DNA of 64,000 bases from Moniliella sp. 'wahieum' (lineage: Eukaryota > Basidiomycota > Moniliellomycetes > Moniliellales > Moniliellaceae), in assembly GCA_003971905.1 (NCBI GenBank), contig RSEE01000029.1, forward strand, positions 124,001 through 188,000, in the 5' to 3' direction. This document shows, in pieces, positions 36,706 to 49,122 of this stretch (position 1 is the first letter of the stretch; the number at the start of each line of letters is the position of its first letter). Below the pieces are notes generated by a model, which saw nothing but the letters and a program-made list of their open reading frames with translations, ran no database searches and was not told where the DNA came from. The translations under genes were made by a program, and so were the position numbers.

Positions 36706-37498
36706 ATGCAGACCAAGCTTCGCCACGTTTTCCGACCACATAGTAGTAATGTTGCACAGTTGGAGAGCCAGCTGGAAGATGTGTTGGCCGTGAATTATGA
36801 CGCGCTCTTCAAAATCTACATGAAATTTCTTCGATGGATCCAAAGGGACGGGAACCGTCAAGGTATGATGATAGGACGAAGAATCACTTTGACATGCTCA
36901 TGATCTTGCCTCTCTGTATGAGAGAATGCGGCTTCCCTCTCTACTAGTACATTGCGCCCCACGCACGTGCTGCGGCCAAGGGCCGACGACTGCCTTTTAC
37001 CACACTTTTGTTGCCCCCTTGGGTACACGGCGAACGCACTTCGACGCGGCGGCGCAAGTGCTGCCAGAAGATTGTGAGGGGGGAAGAGTGTGGGAATGAG
37101 CTACTCCAGAAGCTCCCAGGGCCGACGGTGGCGCAACCACATGCGCAAACTGGTTGAGCGCAGCAATATATCAACCACACTTTGCTTTCCTCGTTGCCAG
37201 CAGCCAAGTGCCTCAACTATACCCACAGGTGGGTTCAGATTTGTCTCCAGCTTTGCATCCTCTGTGCCGTTCCTCGTGCAACAGCAAATGTGAGTGTGGT
37301 CCGATGCCACCGCTTGAGGACAACAGTTTGACTTGCACCCGCACCCACAGCAGTCCAAGTGTGGGGCGCACTGCGCGAGGTTATGCGGGAGCCGATCCTC
37401 AAGCTCGTGCGTTTCATTTTCAGGGCCCCCACATGTTCAATGACGAGGGACTGATGTCGCGGAAGAGGACGAGTCGTGGAGTGGGAGGAAGGCGATGA
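36706..37498 (+). other. Coding-like stretch, possibly a spliced gene of unknown family
   Basis: Pieces with coding character follow one another on the plus strand: LESQLEDVLAVNYDALFKIY, MKFLRWIQRDGNRQ with a gtatga donor, YIAPHARAAAKGRR after an acceptor near 36950, RTSTRRRKCCQKIV, then (near 37250-37440) a gtgagt...ccacag intron before VQVWGALREVMREPILKLVR. No family was recognised. It could be a second protein of the homeodomain island, a gene remnant, or chance. Confidence 0.25.
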
Positions 37499-37899
37499 GG
37501 CAAACGGATTCTGGTAGGTATACCGAGTGAGGGGACCAGGGGGGTCGGAGGATCAGGAATTGAGGTGGACCACACCTTCCAGGATTGGAGGGCACAAAAG
37601 ACGATGGGTGTGAGTATTAGCGGAGAGAAGAAGAGGGTGTGGGAGATACGAGGAAACTGCGAAGCGGGTGGAACACCCCAGGAGAAGGAGTTATGCTTCG
37701 ACTGTTGCTTATGGAACAAAAAGAGGAATGCGGCAAAAGAGCACAAAGGACCACGGACGCACTCAAAAGAGTCATACTCTTCCCTTGGGTCTTGACGCGG
37801 ACGCGCGGATACTATAGGCCACCAATAACATGTTTGAACCCTGCGCTGGAAAGAACGTTTTGACTGTGACGAGTCTCTTTGGATTAAGGCCTAAGGATC

Positions 37900-39900
37900 C
37901 GAGATGGGTGGCGTTCAAGAACGTTCAACGTTGAACTAACGTTGTTCACTGACTACACCACGCGCATTCGTATGTCTACGCGCGCGACATCCAGTTTGGA
38001 AGCGAAGGGCGTCGGGGGCCAGAGGATCCGGACCTGTGGCAAGCCGGTTAGTCGCCTTCGTCCCAGCGTAAAGACAAAGGGAACAGTATAAGATAGTGAA
38101 TCATATATCCTTTGGTCTGGCACATGTGAGCGCCAGGTAGTCAAAGCTAGTCAACGTTGAACGCGTGAACGTTCAGTTGACGTTGCGTATTAGTATTAGC
38201 CGAAGTCAAACACACGTGGTGTGTGGGGCAAAAAAAACAGACATACTTGTGACATGGTGACATGCGGCATGGGACATATGACATCACATGGTGACATGAG
38301 CGTACGTGCGCGTGAATGGACTAGTATACTCGCCTAATATAAGCGTACAGTGGATCTGAGTCGGACCGAGTAGTGAGAGTGTCTAGCCACGGTGTAGCCA
38401 CGGTAGCTATAGCTGCGCTTAAAATGTGAACTAGTAAACTAGCGACTATCTGTGACACGTGACAAAAGTGACATGTGACATGTGACAAATATCATCACGT
38501 GCGACAGTAACAAGTAAAGCTAGGAACTAGTAGAAGCCAGGAAGCGCTAAACCAGTAAGTAGCAACCAGCAAGTACTAAGTAACGACGCGGTGACGAAGA
38601 CCTTATTCGGAGGGCGTTGGGGGTAGACGAAGTACGCTCGGGGCGAGTGCTACGCGTTACGCGTTCCGGCACAGGACCTAGCAAGACCTAGCAGGCGATA
38701 CGACGTGTGCTATTCGAAAGTTCCGATTATAAAAACGCCTCGCAGATCTGAGAATCTCAGATCTCAGTCTTTCATCTCAGACTGGTATACCCGGTACTGA
38801 GTTCAACGAACGTTACGCGGTACGCGGTACGCGCGCTACGCGTTACGCGTAGGTCGGAGTACTGAGTTACTGACACGTGATGCGGGAGTACTGAACGTAC
38901 TGAGACTGAACGTGCTGAACTCAGTATTCAGTTACTTAATTCAGTGACTAGCTAGTGTGACATGTGACATGTGACATGCGACTAGAGTACTAGAGTGCTG
39001 GTCTGCTGTCTGCTGTCTGCTGTCTGTTGACGTTGCGCGTTGCTGGCCTGCATGCGACTTGGTATCGGCGGGCAACGACTAGGACTAGGACTAGCGACGG
39101 ATAATCTCGATCACCGATCATCGATCGCACAGGATGCATGCAGCATGGCTGATCAATGATCGATGATGCAAATGGCCGGTTTCCGGATACCGGGTGCTGT
39201 CGGAGCGCCAGCGACTGGTGACCTGTGACCGGTGACGGACGATGCATGATGCAGATGGTCTGCTTATTCGGAGATGGGCTGGTGCGCCAGGGCGTTGGCC
39301 TGTGTTGGCTTGCCGCTTGCCGGACAGAAAGACCCTTGTTGGATCCAAAGCAAGGTGCTTCCACGGGGTTTCCGTTTCCGTGTGACATGTGACATGTGAC
39401 ATGTGACATCAATGCATCCGTGCATGTGTGCATGTGCATGAGCATAGGCACTAGTCACTCGGCACCAGAACGCACTTGTTGGCTTGAAGTGTGACTAGTT
39501 GACGCGTGATGTACGCAGTCACAGTCGCGAATCACTCTGCCATCACCGATTCCAATGGGAGAGGCAGAATGCAGAACAGCAGAGCTGCGACAAGGCAGCC
39601 CATGGTTTGCGCACACTCGTGTTGTGTACTGGTCCTCAGACTCAGCCCGAGTGCTCGTCTGAGCATTGCGATCTGAGATCCTCTGAGATCTGATATCCAG
39701 GACTGCTCAGGCTGTGCAGCTGAGCCTCAGCGTTGACTAGGACTAGCCGACTGGGGCTTGCAGCTTCCGAGGCCTGGGCAGAGAAAGTGAGTTACGAATA
39801 GTAGCCTGAAGCAAGCCTGCAGGCACCGAAGACTGAAGCTTCAGGCCCTGAAGCGTCAGGATACGTACTACTGAACGGACCCAGCTCCCCCCTCCGGATC
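37900..39900. repeat. Motif-array region bordering the homeodomain island on the right
   Basis: About 2 kb without genes, composed largely of recurring short words: AACGTTGAAC/GTTCAACGTT (37918-38170), GTGACATG arrays (38255-38300, 38460-38490, 38957-38980, 39383-39409), GTACGCGGTACGCG and TACGCGTTACGCG (38815-38850), ACTGAACGTACTGAG (38885-38930), GTCTGCTGTCTGCTGTCTG (39001-39025) and ATCGATCATCGATC palindromes (39108-39165). The same word set marks the left border at 24.8-26.7 kb. Confidence 0.65.
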
Positions 39901-40099
39901 TGCCGCAGCGCCCAGAAAGCAGACGCGGTTAAATTTCAAAGTGCTGTGCCAACACTGCTCGGGAGCGGCTGCCGGCGGTCTGCATTCGGGCGTTCTCAGC
40001 TTCCGCTGTTGATTTCAGCTTTCAGTAAGGCTCAGCCCCCGCTTCCGTCTGCCTCGGCCTCTGCCGCCGCCACGGCCACCCTGCTGCGTCCCCACCACC

Positions 40100-42462
40100 A
40101 TGCCTGCCCACGCGACCATGACGGTCCGTGGCCGCTCCCATCGCCCGCCCGCCGCGTCCGCGCCCGCGCTGGCACCCACAACGCCGTCATCACCAGCACC
40201 CACGCCCATCCCCACCCTCACCTTCACCCCCACCCTCATCCGTACCCTCACCCTCCTCCTTATCCTCACCCTCACCCGTACCCCCACCCTTACCTTCACC
40301 CGCACCCCCACCCCCATCATCCGTCCTCTCTCCTCCCTATGCCCCTCGCAGGTCGCCCCGCTAACCCCCCGCCCCCCTCGGCTCTCCCCACCTTTGATCG
40401 CTTGCCACCTGACCAGGCATTCGACCACCCACCCAGCTCAGACTCGGGCCCTCACCGTTCTCGCAACCAACGTCGCTCCACTGTCGGTGCAGACTTTCAC
40501 CGGCCACCATACCTACGTAGTGCTCGAGCACCCCCGGGGGACCGACCGCCCCCCTACCAGCCCTACCACTACGCCCACCCTTCCTACCACCCCCCCACTG
40601 ACTCTCGCTTGGCCCCAGGCCAAACAAGTGTCACCACACCTGCTACTGGCCCTGCCTCGTCCTCGTCCCCGCCTCCGCCCCCGCCTCCGCCTCCAGCGAC
40701 ATCGGGCCATGGCTCCTCCAACTCCACCCCCGTGCCTTCTGTCTTGGCCTGGCCTGCCCCCCGCGCCGGCAGGCGATACCAGTGTAGCCTTCAGTGCCCC
40801 GCCCAACCCTACTGGTCGCTCCGAGCTTGGTCCGAACAGGACCACCATTCCCACCCGAGGTGCCCCTGACCTTTCGCTGCCCACTGCTACCTCCAGTAAA
40901 CCAGAAAGTGGTTCCTCTACCAAACCTTCGTCAGCAACCGGCGGAGCTGGGGGCAAGGTTGGGTCGGATGCAGCTCCTGGACCGGAAAAGCCCAACGACC
41001 GGAGACGACGACGCAAGATCCCTTTTAGCTACAGCAGCTTGATTGCCCAGGCCATCAGCACCTCTCCTGAGGGCAAGATGACACTGCGCGAGATCTATGC
41101 GTGGATCAACTGGGCTTATCCCGACCTCTACTCCTTTGACGGTCCCGATTCTCAGGGGTGGCAAAACACTGTCCGACACAACCTGAGCCTGAACAAGATG
41201 TTTGTCAAGGTGCCCCGTTCGGCGGTAGACAACCAGCCTCCAAATTCGGACCGAAGCGGTGGCTGGGGGTCGGTTACCTTCCCGCGTGGCAAGGGTGGGT
41301 ATTGGATGTTGGATTCAAGTGTGGCAGGTGCATCGGTCGCTCTACCGGGAGCACAACCAGGGTTCCCTACTTCCCGTCTGCTGCCAACCCGGCAGGACCA
41401 GCGTCTGGCACCCCCATTGCTTCTTCGTCAGGCAACCCACCGAGCGCTCCTTCTGCTCCTGTTCCTGTCAGGGGTGCGCCCTCCCCCGGCCCCCCGCCTC
41501 CCCCCTCCGCGCGCGCCCCCCCTCCCGGTTCACGAAGTGAGCATGATCTTGATGCCCGGTTTCAGCACTCTATCACCCTCCACGAATACCCACCCTCGGT
41601 TTACTATGGTCCTCGGGATCCCCGACCACCCGGTATGCCTCCCGGTTCAGGGCCGGGCTCGGCGCTGGGCCCTGCCGGGGAGGCTGCCTCCTCTCTCGAG
41701 CGCCCCACTGTGCCCGGTGTGGCTTTGGGTGCGCCGGGTTCCATGGTGGGCATGGTGACCGAGCCTGGAGTACCTGTTGGATCGGTCGCGTTCCCCCCTT
41801 CGGTTGGGGCGAAGCAGGAGTTCGGAGCCGGCGACGAGCGGCGACCTACAATCCCTCGGCGTTGGCGGGACATGACTATGCATATGCGTATGCGTATGGG
41901 GCGCCTTACGGGCCGGCACCTTGGGCGAACGGCGTACATGAGCAAGACCGGCCACGTGCGCGTGGGTATACCACCACTGCTGCCGAGGTCAATGCCACCC
42001 TTCCTCCAACGCCGGTGGTGTATTACCCTTTCTCTCCCGACCCCCGCCACCGGGCGAAAGCGATCCAGCTCCGGGCCAGGTGGGGTACGATGGCTATTCT
42101 GCGCCGCCCATGACAGAGCAGCGGGAGCCGTGGGGAGCCGAACCGTACCCTCGACCCTACCCTAGCCTGTATGAGGCGCCAGGCCGGGCGCCCTACCCAC
42201 TTACCCGTACGCGGTCTAGCACCATGGTACTAGTACTAGGGAAGAGGACGACGAGAAGGAAGAAACCATCGAGGAGATGCAAGTGGATGCCCATACTTCC
42301 CCCCACCTCCCGCCTCGCTCGCCTGCGCCGCCAGTGGGCGCAACCCCCCCTTCCAACCCCCAGACACCCAATCTCCCCATCGGCTTGCCCCCCCCGACTT
42401 TGACCAAAACACCTCTGGCCAATGAAAGCCGTATGTCCATTAGCGGCCTGCTGAACGACTAG
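40100..42462 (+). CDS. Forkhead (FKH/winged-helix) transcription factor
   Basis: The forkhead domain (about 41000-41310) is intact: RRRRKIPFSYSSLIAQAI, KMTLREIYAWINWAYPDLY, the recognition helix GWQNTVRHNLSLNKMFVKV and a wing ending GKGGYWMLD. It binds DNA; no FHA domain is seen, so it is not a clear FKH1/FKH2 orthologue. The start at 40100 (ccaccaccATGcc) is followed by a C-rich hexamer array that encodes a His/Pro/Tyr repeat in one frame. The N-terminal half in that frame (PPPYQPYHYAHPSYHPPTDS) looks authentic, so a frame change is needed near 40130 and another before the domain. The tail is Pro/Ser/Gly-rich and ends RMSISGLLND at 42462. Its target genes are unknown. Confidence 0.85.
40195..40325 (+). 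repeat. CCCTCACCCTCA / CCCCACCC low-complexity array
   Basis: Degenerate hexamers (CACCCT, CACCCC, TACCCT) repeat over about 130 bp near the start of the forkhead gene and encode alternating His-Pro with some Tyr. The array is a likely place for length error. Confidence 0.8.
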
Positions 42463-43282
42463 CATTGGTCCATCGTTCCTTGCTCCTCTCTCCACTTGGC
42501 CTTTTTTGACTGTCCCACCACCAGTTACCCAACTGGCCACGCGTTTGCCCTCGATATCCACCCCGTCGGCGCCTGTTGCGAATGATGGTTTGCTTTCCTT
42601 TTAGTGAGGGCCTGCTGGTTTTCGGTGGTCGGGACGCTGGGGTGCTCAAACCTATGTCACCATGACTACTACCACTTTTGTGATTCTCCCTATCGCAGGC
42701 CTTCTACCGCGCTGAGTCACCGGCCACCCCTGGTCATTCGTTTGGGGTCGTAGGAGCTTTAGGGACAAAGTCCTTGTTTTATTTCTTGAATCTGTCTGCC
42801 ATGTACCACCTCCCCCGATGTGCATGATGCTTGTGCACCTACGGTTCGTGTATTTTACCCTTCCATGCCCTGCTGGCCCTGCATTGCCATCCATCTATTC
42901 CCCTCTCTGGTAGACAGACACTCTTTGGCAGCACCGGGCTACAGTGGAAGTGCAAGGACCAACTCCCAATCCTCCTTTTCCACTGAGGACTGCCACATGC
43001 GGCCTGGTCATCACCCCTTCACCCCCTCTTGGCAGCATGCCGACTCCAGCGGGCAGCGAGAGAGGAGGCATCTGGTGATGCTGGGTTTGCTGGGTTCGGC
43101 CGGCTCGGCGGGGACTGTGGTAGTCGGGGCGCGGCAAGCGCACCAACCGCTTGAACATTTCACACCCTGATTTCTGCGTCGATCGCAAGGTGAAAAGCCG
43201 GGACACGCACGCGCAAGTTGCGGTTTGCATCCCATCTCTCCAGCAGCTCTCAGCTTGGCGTGCAGGCAACTTGCCGAGGAGA
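42463..43282. other. Intergenic spacer, no gene recognised
   Basis: About 820 bp between two plus-strand genes: 3' flank of the forkhead gene and promoter of the CIA30/PIG-P gene. No array or TATA box stood out. Confidence 0.45.
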
Positions 43283-44554
43283 ATGGTACGGCTGCTCTAC
43301 ACGCCCACGGGAGCGTGCCAGTCGACCCCCTGGGCGTCTGTTGAGTGGGAGACGGTGGACGATCGTATCCGTGGCGGCATCAGCACGAGCAAGGTTGTGA
43401 TTCGGGACTCGGGCGAGGTGCAGGTGGAGGGAACGCTGGATATCACGGCGTTAGGGGGGGCGGGATTTGCATCGCAACGCAGCCTGCATCCTTTTCCCAT
43501 TCCTCTCTCTTCTGAGCGCTACCTAGGTCTCACGCTCGCCCTGCCTCCGCTCCGGCCGCGGCGGCAGCAGCTGCAGCTCCCACCGAGTCGGACTCTGTGC
43601 CTGGACCGGTCCACACGTTCACGCTCCAACTTCATACCCAGCCCCCGCAACACAGGCCCGATGGACGAAGAAAGAGCGCGGTGGTGTACGAATGGGACTT
43701 TGAAGTTGGCTCCACCAAGGAACAGACTATGCTTGTCCTTTGGTCCGCCTTTCGTCCCCACCTATCGAGGCCGTCCCGTCCGCGCACCCGAGTTGGACCG
43801 GGCACGATCACCCAATGGTCCCTGATGGCCCGTTCGCGGTTTGGATCCCAGGCGGGCCGCTTCTTGCTGGTGTTGGAGTCGCTGGGGGCAGTGGAGGTGG
43901 GTGACGTACCTCGCTCGACGCCCATCACCGTATCGGAGGCAAGGGAACCGAGCGCGGAGCCCAACCCCTCGTTGGGCTTGGAAGACAAGCCACCAGAAGT
44001 GAATTCAGGGGGAGGAGGGTTGAACCAAGGTCATGCGTTGGGCGTACGGGGGTCGTATGGGTTTGCCCTTCGCACGACTGCCAGCTTGGTCGCGGTGGTT
44101 TGGACCGTATGGGCCCTGACGCCCGATGCGGCCTGGCATGCGATCGGAGTGGACTGGTACCCGTCTCGACAGTGGGCCTTTCTCTCTGCCCGCTGGTCCA
44201 TCGTCGCTGTCGCGTGCGTCTATCTTGTATTTGTTTCGTACAACTTGGCGTGCACCCCTCGGCCCGAGGCATTGTGTACCATCACGGGTTCGTCTTGTCA
44301 GCTCGATTGTTGTGCTGCGCAGCTGACCATGCCCTCTTGCCCTTTTTCTTTGTTTCTTTTCCTTTTCTCTGCTGCCGGGGCCAAACAAAGACAATCATGC
44401 CCACCCAGTCCCTGCTCATCTGTTCCATGCCGCCATGCCCGTACCTGCATCGCGTGCATTCCAACAACGAGAACAGGCGCTTGCTGTGGCTGCGCAAGGC
44501 ATTTACGATTTGCCGCTCGGTGCGGTTTCCAGGGCCCTGTATGCAGGGCTGTAA
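43283..44554 (+). CDS. CIA30-domain / PIG-P fusion reading frame
   Basis: The first part, MVRLLYTPTGACQST, then VEWETVDDRIRGGISTSKVV, LDITALGGAGFASQRS, FVPTYRGRPVRAPELD and WSLMARSRFGSQAGRF, is a CIA30 (complex I intermediate-associated protein 30) domain. The same open frame continues through a Pro/Glu/Gly linker into PIG-P, a subunit of the GPI-GlcNAc transferase that makes the first GPI-anchor intermediate in the ER membrane: GSYGFALRTTASLVAVVW (membrane segment 1), IGVDWYPSRQWAF, IVAVACVYLVFVSYNLACTP (segment 2). An intron (about 44289-44388) joins ALCTIT to DNHAHPVPAHLF, ending GIYDLPLGAVSRALYAGL at 44554. Frame changes near 43500 and 43750 look like missing bases. Either a true fusion or two genes run together; no stop separates the halves in this frame. 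Confidence 0.75.
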
Positions 44555-47500
44555 CGCTAAACACTCATTTATTGCAACCACTGACTTCAGGAAGAACCCA
44601 GAAGAGGGTACGTGAGAGTAGAGGAAGCCGGCCCAGGTCTAAAGAACTGAGTATGAGGGGTGTCCACAAGTTGGTCGTGCAATGGCTCGGATGCGACTGG
44701 CTGTTCGAACCTTAAATCCCGTCGCACTCGCGCCCGGTCCGGCAGGATCCCGTCTCCGTTGCTCTCGCTGGGAGTTTTCATCATAGTAGCACCCTGACGT
44801 CTTCTCCACGCGGGAAAAAGAGGTGGAGTTGATGCTTGATCACTGCTTTTCATGTTAATTGCGTCTCGTTCCTGTCGTGCAAATGCCCCGGATACTCCTT
44901 CTAAACACAAAAGCATGACTTGTGCTCGCTCGTTTGGTCCGGATGCATAGAAGCGTGTGAACTAGGGCGATGTGTCCTTTGTGGCGGAGAGCAGCAAAAG
45001 TCACACAGCTCTCACAGCAGTCCCAAGAACGCTGCCCAAGAGGGCGCATGCTTTTCTGCTTGTAGGATATTGGATGCCGAGTGGAGAGCAGGCACAAATA
45101 CGCGTCAGAGAGACTGTTAGGTTCTCGACCAGCCCCGCAACCTGCGATTAGATACAGTCCCTTGCGCCGAAGAAATGCTCGACACAACGGAGCGCGGCTT
45201 GTTGGATGAAAAGCTTCCGTCGTTGTGGTCTTTTTTCGGTAGCATCAAACCCTCAACGTGAGTGCACTGCAGTCGTATCGCAGATTCTACAGCTGCCGCG
45301 TGCACACTGTTCGGTAGTATTTCTCGCCGTTGACAGTACGCTTGGTGTTGGCGTTGGATTCTTATTAGTGTGCTGCTGGCCCACGTAATATCCGATTGTG
45401 CAAAGTTGAATGGCACTGTTAAGGGGCATCACCGGACGCTGAGCCCCGCACCTCTTCTTAAACATCTCATCCAGTCAGTCCCGTTTAACCAGCGAGAGAG
45501 AAGAGCCAGCGGACACCTTATCCATGCTGTGGATATCCTCCGTGGCCCGCCATGGTCGCATGGGCTCATCGGTGCGAAGCTTTGGGCCCATCGCGCCCAG
45601 TCTGAAGTTGGCAGAACTCTGTGCCTGCTGCGCTCCAATGCGCAGCGTCAGCACATTTGAGAGCACGGGCTGCGTGTATTAGTCTTCACCTCGCTGGAAA
45701 GTTCCCCACATTCTGTTTATACCTGTCACGAGGCACTTGAGGCCTGGTTACTTCTGTATATAAGCAACCATGTCTAAGACACGCTACTGCGGTGGTCCTT
45801 ATCGATTATCGACCATCCTGTTACACCTGTCTTCCGGCTGTTTTAACCTTTCCATATATTCCTGTCTCGCTTTTCCACCTTCTACCACACTCCTAATTTA
45901 CGACTCACGTTGGTTACGCTTCAAGCCGCGGCTACTCTCAGTAGCGCTTGCTCTTCATTATAGGACTCCGTCTGATTCTGCCTACTACAGCACGTCGAGT
46001 GTGGTAATGCCACCGGGAAACCGCGTTACCACGGAGCTCCTGGATCCCTTTGACGGGTCTGACGACTTTCGTACGCGGCTCCTACCTTGGAGGGTCTGAG
46101 CTGCAGCCTTTGCACACGCAGGCAGTCACCCAAACTCGAGGGTCTCTCCCTCGCCTCTACACCAGCCCGGTTCAACCAGGATCGGAGGCCGGATCTACCG
46201 TACGTGGCTTCAATTGGCCGTTCAAGGGTTTGTACCCCTAAACTACAGGGACTCATGGGTCCCACCTCGGGACTCCCCACCATGACAGGCACCCTCTTCT
46301 GTCAAAACTTACTGACTATAGTGGGAGACCAGAGGCAGGAACTATAGTCCACTCATGAGGCCTGAGGCCTGAGGATAGAAGATGCTGGTAGGGATGATCG
46401 ATGAGGGGAGAGAATGTACTGTAAAAGGAAATGAGAGAAGCAGGTGTTGGTGTTCATGCAGAGGAGTCCTAGGCTGCAGCTATATATAGGAAGGGAGAGA
46501 CGCCGGAGACAATAACACAGAGAGTGGGGTACGTGGGCTAGCCATGATGATGTGACCAATGTGGTTTGATCTACTTGGCCGTAACCCCAAAGTTTTCATA
46601 ATCCGTCAGGGCCATGTTGGGGGTTGCACACATTAGTTGTGGTTGTCAGTGCCGGCTCCGCATGCATGAGATGTGGGCATGATGTGTGGGATTTTGCGGT
46701 GGAGCGCATGACATGATGACGGACTTTTTCCCTGATAACAAGGGGGTGTCCTCGGTGCGCTGTCAGATGGGAGCGTACAGGAAAGGCGGGGGGAGTAAAG
46801 TGAGCTACTTTAGTTAGTAGGTGTGTTGGCAAAGACAGGGAGGTGGGGGCGCTGGAAAAAAATCGGGGGGTAACTCCAGTGACTGACGACTTCCTCGTGC
46901 GCACGGCCTCACCGACCTGATCCATCATCGACCTCATTGAATCGACGGGAAAAGCCTAGCTCGGAAACCGAGTCGATTAGGATTGTCCGCATGGGGAACA
47001 AAAAATATTGTTTCTTGCGGTGGCGATCGCAGCAACTCTGCCAACGGTGGGTGCTGCAAATGTAAATGCTTTAAGGACATGGCAAATGCGGGGTAGACAA
47101 GGCGGCCGAGGGGGAAGTTCCCGATAGTGTGCCCCACACCAGTGCTGGACCTGACCCGGCCTGTGTATATTGCCTGCGGTGCTTGCCATTCGCTGTCCCA
47201 TCAATACTAGGTGACACATGTGGCCTGTGGCATCTTGCCACATGTCACATGTCGCATGTCACCGGTCGATCACGGGTCGCCAGTCAATTTAATCGATTTT
47301 AAATGTCAAACTTCGGTCTCGCATGTCACATGCTCATCACAGTTTGGGCGTCGCTGTGCCGGCGACGAAGAATGGGCTGCTCTGCACGGTGGGGGCTCTG
47401 GGCATCGGCCAGCGTCCACCCGCAGCATGTCCACACCGCTGCACACACGTTGGTCGATCGAGACGATCGAATTGAGCTGGCTGCGGCTGCTGCGGCTGCG

Positions 47501-49122
47501 GACGCCACCGCTGGCCAGCGTGGAATAGGTGCCTTCTGCGTGGGTAGATAATGCACAATGGTTCACACAGTCTTGATTGTGTACCCCACCGGTCCCTGCG
47601 GCGCGAAGAACATCGGTCGAGATCGATAACGAGTATGCTGCCATCGAACCCAGACGTGTTGTCCACATGCACAGGAGCAAATCCATGCATGCAGCATGGC
47701 CAACCAGGGTGGGGGTGGGGGTGTGGTGATGTGCCGATGATGTGTGCGCCACGCCGGATCCACACTGCGTCCACATGCCAGGTATTTTAACGCGCGGTTC
47801 AGGCAGTTGTGCAGACAGGGTAGCCGTGCGATCAATGTGACATGTGATCGATGATCCATGGCCGGTGATGCATGTGATGCATGATGCATGATGCAGATGC
47901 AGATGGGTGCGGAGCAGAAGGGACCACTCGCCCCTTGCAGCTTGACGCGTGACGCGTGACGCCTGAGATGGAATGCCTGCCGAGCGGCAGACAGGACATT
48001 GCGTGCGCGGGGTTGCTACTTGCAAGTTACTAGCCGGCGGAGGACCCCACAGGTGTGGATAAAGCGACGGTGCTGAGTTGCCGGGCTTGGGCAGTAGAGA
48101 TTCGCTCGAGATGTTACAGATTTTTGGGGTGGAAAACGCAGTTGTCGTAGCCACATATACACAAGTCATAATGTCGACGTTTTGTCCACGTCATTTGGAT
48201 CCCGTCTTCTTTAGTACGTACGGTTACCACCTGCTCTGTAGAAAGGCACCCGGGTACGTGCCTGCCTTAGGCCTTGTTGTGTATCTGCTGAGACCCTGAG
48301 CGCACAGCGCCCTAGAATGTGGCGGGTACTGAGGCTGAGGTCAACAAACTTCAAGCTTCAAACGCTTCTTCAATAAGGTGCGGGGATATTGTGTGGGAGA
48401 AGCAAAAAAAAGGAAAAAAAAAGGTTTTACGATGTGGAATGGGCTCCTGAACGCCTCAGTTTTGGGCATCCGTGTCCGGAGGATAAAGCTCATAGAGCAG
48501 GTGTGGTTGTATGTGCACGCATGGGCTTATTTGACACCGTTCTGTGATCGAGCACACTACTTGTGATCACGATGGTTTCATGGACAGCATAGTTGCATGG
48601 AAGAGTAGACGCGCAAACGGCCGATGCTCACCGCACGTCTCACACAAAACTCGCGGAAATGGGGTGGCTTACCTCTCTCGCTCAAGCGCTCAATGATAAA
48701 ATGGGCTCGGGGAGGGGGAAGTGTCTCTTCGCGTGGATCCACGTTCGATGGACATTCGAAGAATGCATGGTAGTCTGCGCGCCGACATGGGCGTTACCTA
48801 GTAATGATGCAGATGTCACAGAGAGAGGCCCGAGGCTCTGAGATCTGAGATCTGCAGCCTGCAGCCTGACGCTTGAAGCTTGACGCTTGAAGGAAATCAA
48901 GGCACCGGTGGGGAACAGCCGACAGCTTCTGTCCTGCTGCGCACCATCACGCCGCCACTCTGCCACTGCCACTGCGGCAAATATACACTCGCTGCACCCC
49001 CCCCCCTTGGCCTTTCCCGCACGCTTTCGGCTCCAGTGGAGAGCGGCAGTCCCCCCAAAGCTGCATCCGCTGGTGCCACTCCCCTTGCACACCACCATCA
49101 CCACACTCTCTTTTTCCACTGC
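44555..49122. other. Gene-poor stretch with promoter-like and motif-array segments
   Basis: About 4.6 kb without a recognised gene; short open frames have no family features. TATA-like words occur in CTGTATATAAGC (about 45754-45765, plus) and GCTATATATAGG (about 46479-46490). GTGACACATG/CATGTCACATG arrays fill 47205-47335, TGATGCATGATGCAGATGC lies at 47865-47905, and CTTCAAGCTTCAAACG at 48349-48364. CTTGAAGCTTGACGCTTGAAG lies just upstream of the next gene (48870-48891). Confidence 0.5.

Noticed and set aside
45700-46500. TATA-containing segments that could be solo ends of an old LTR element
   Set aside because: No paired terminal repeats, primer-binding site or element protein could be recognised; kept only as promoter-like words in the spacer.
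47306-48169. Minus-strand open frame of 287 codons
   Set aside because: It runs through GTGACATG and GATGCATG arrays and simple repeats, and the protein has no recognisable domain.
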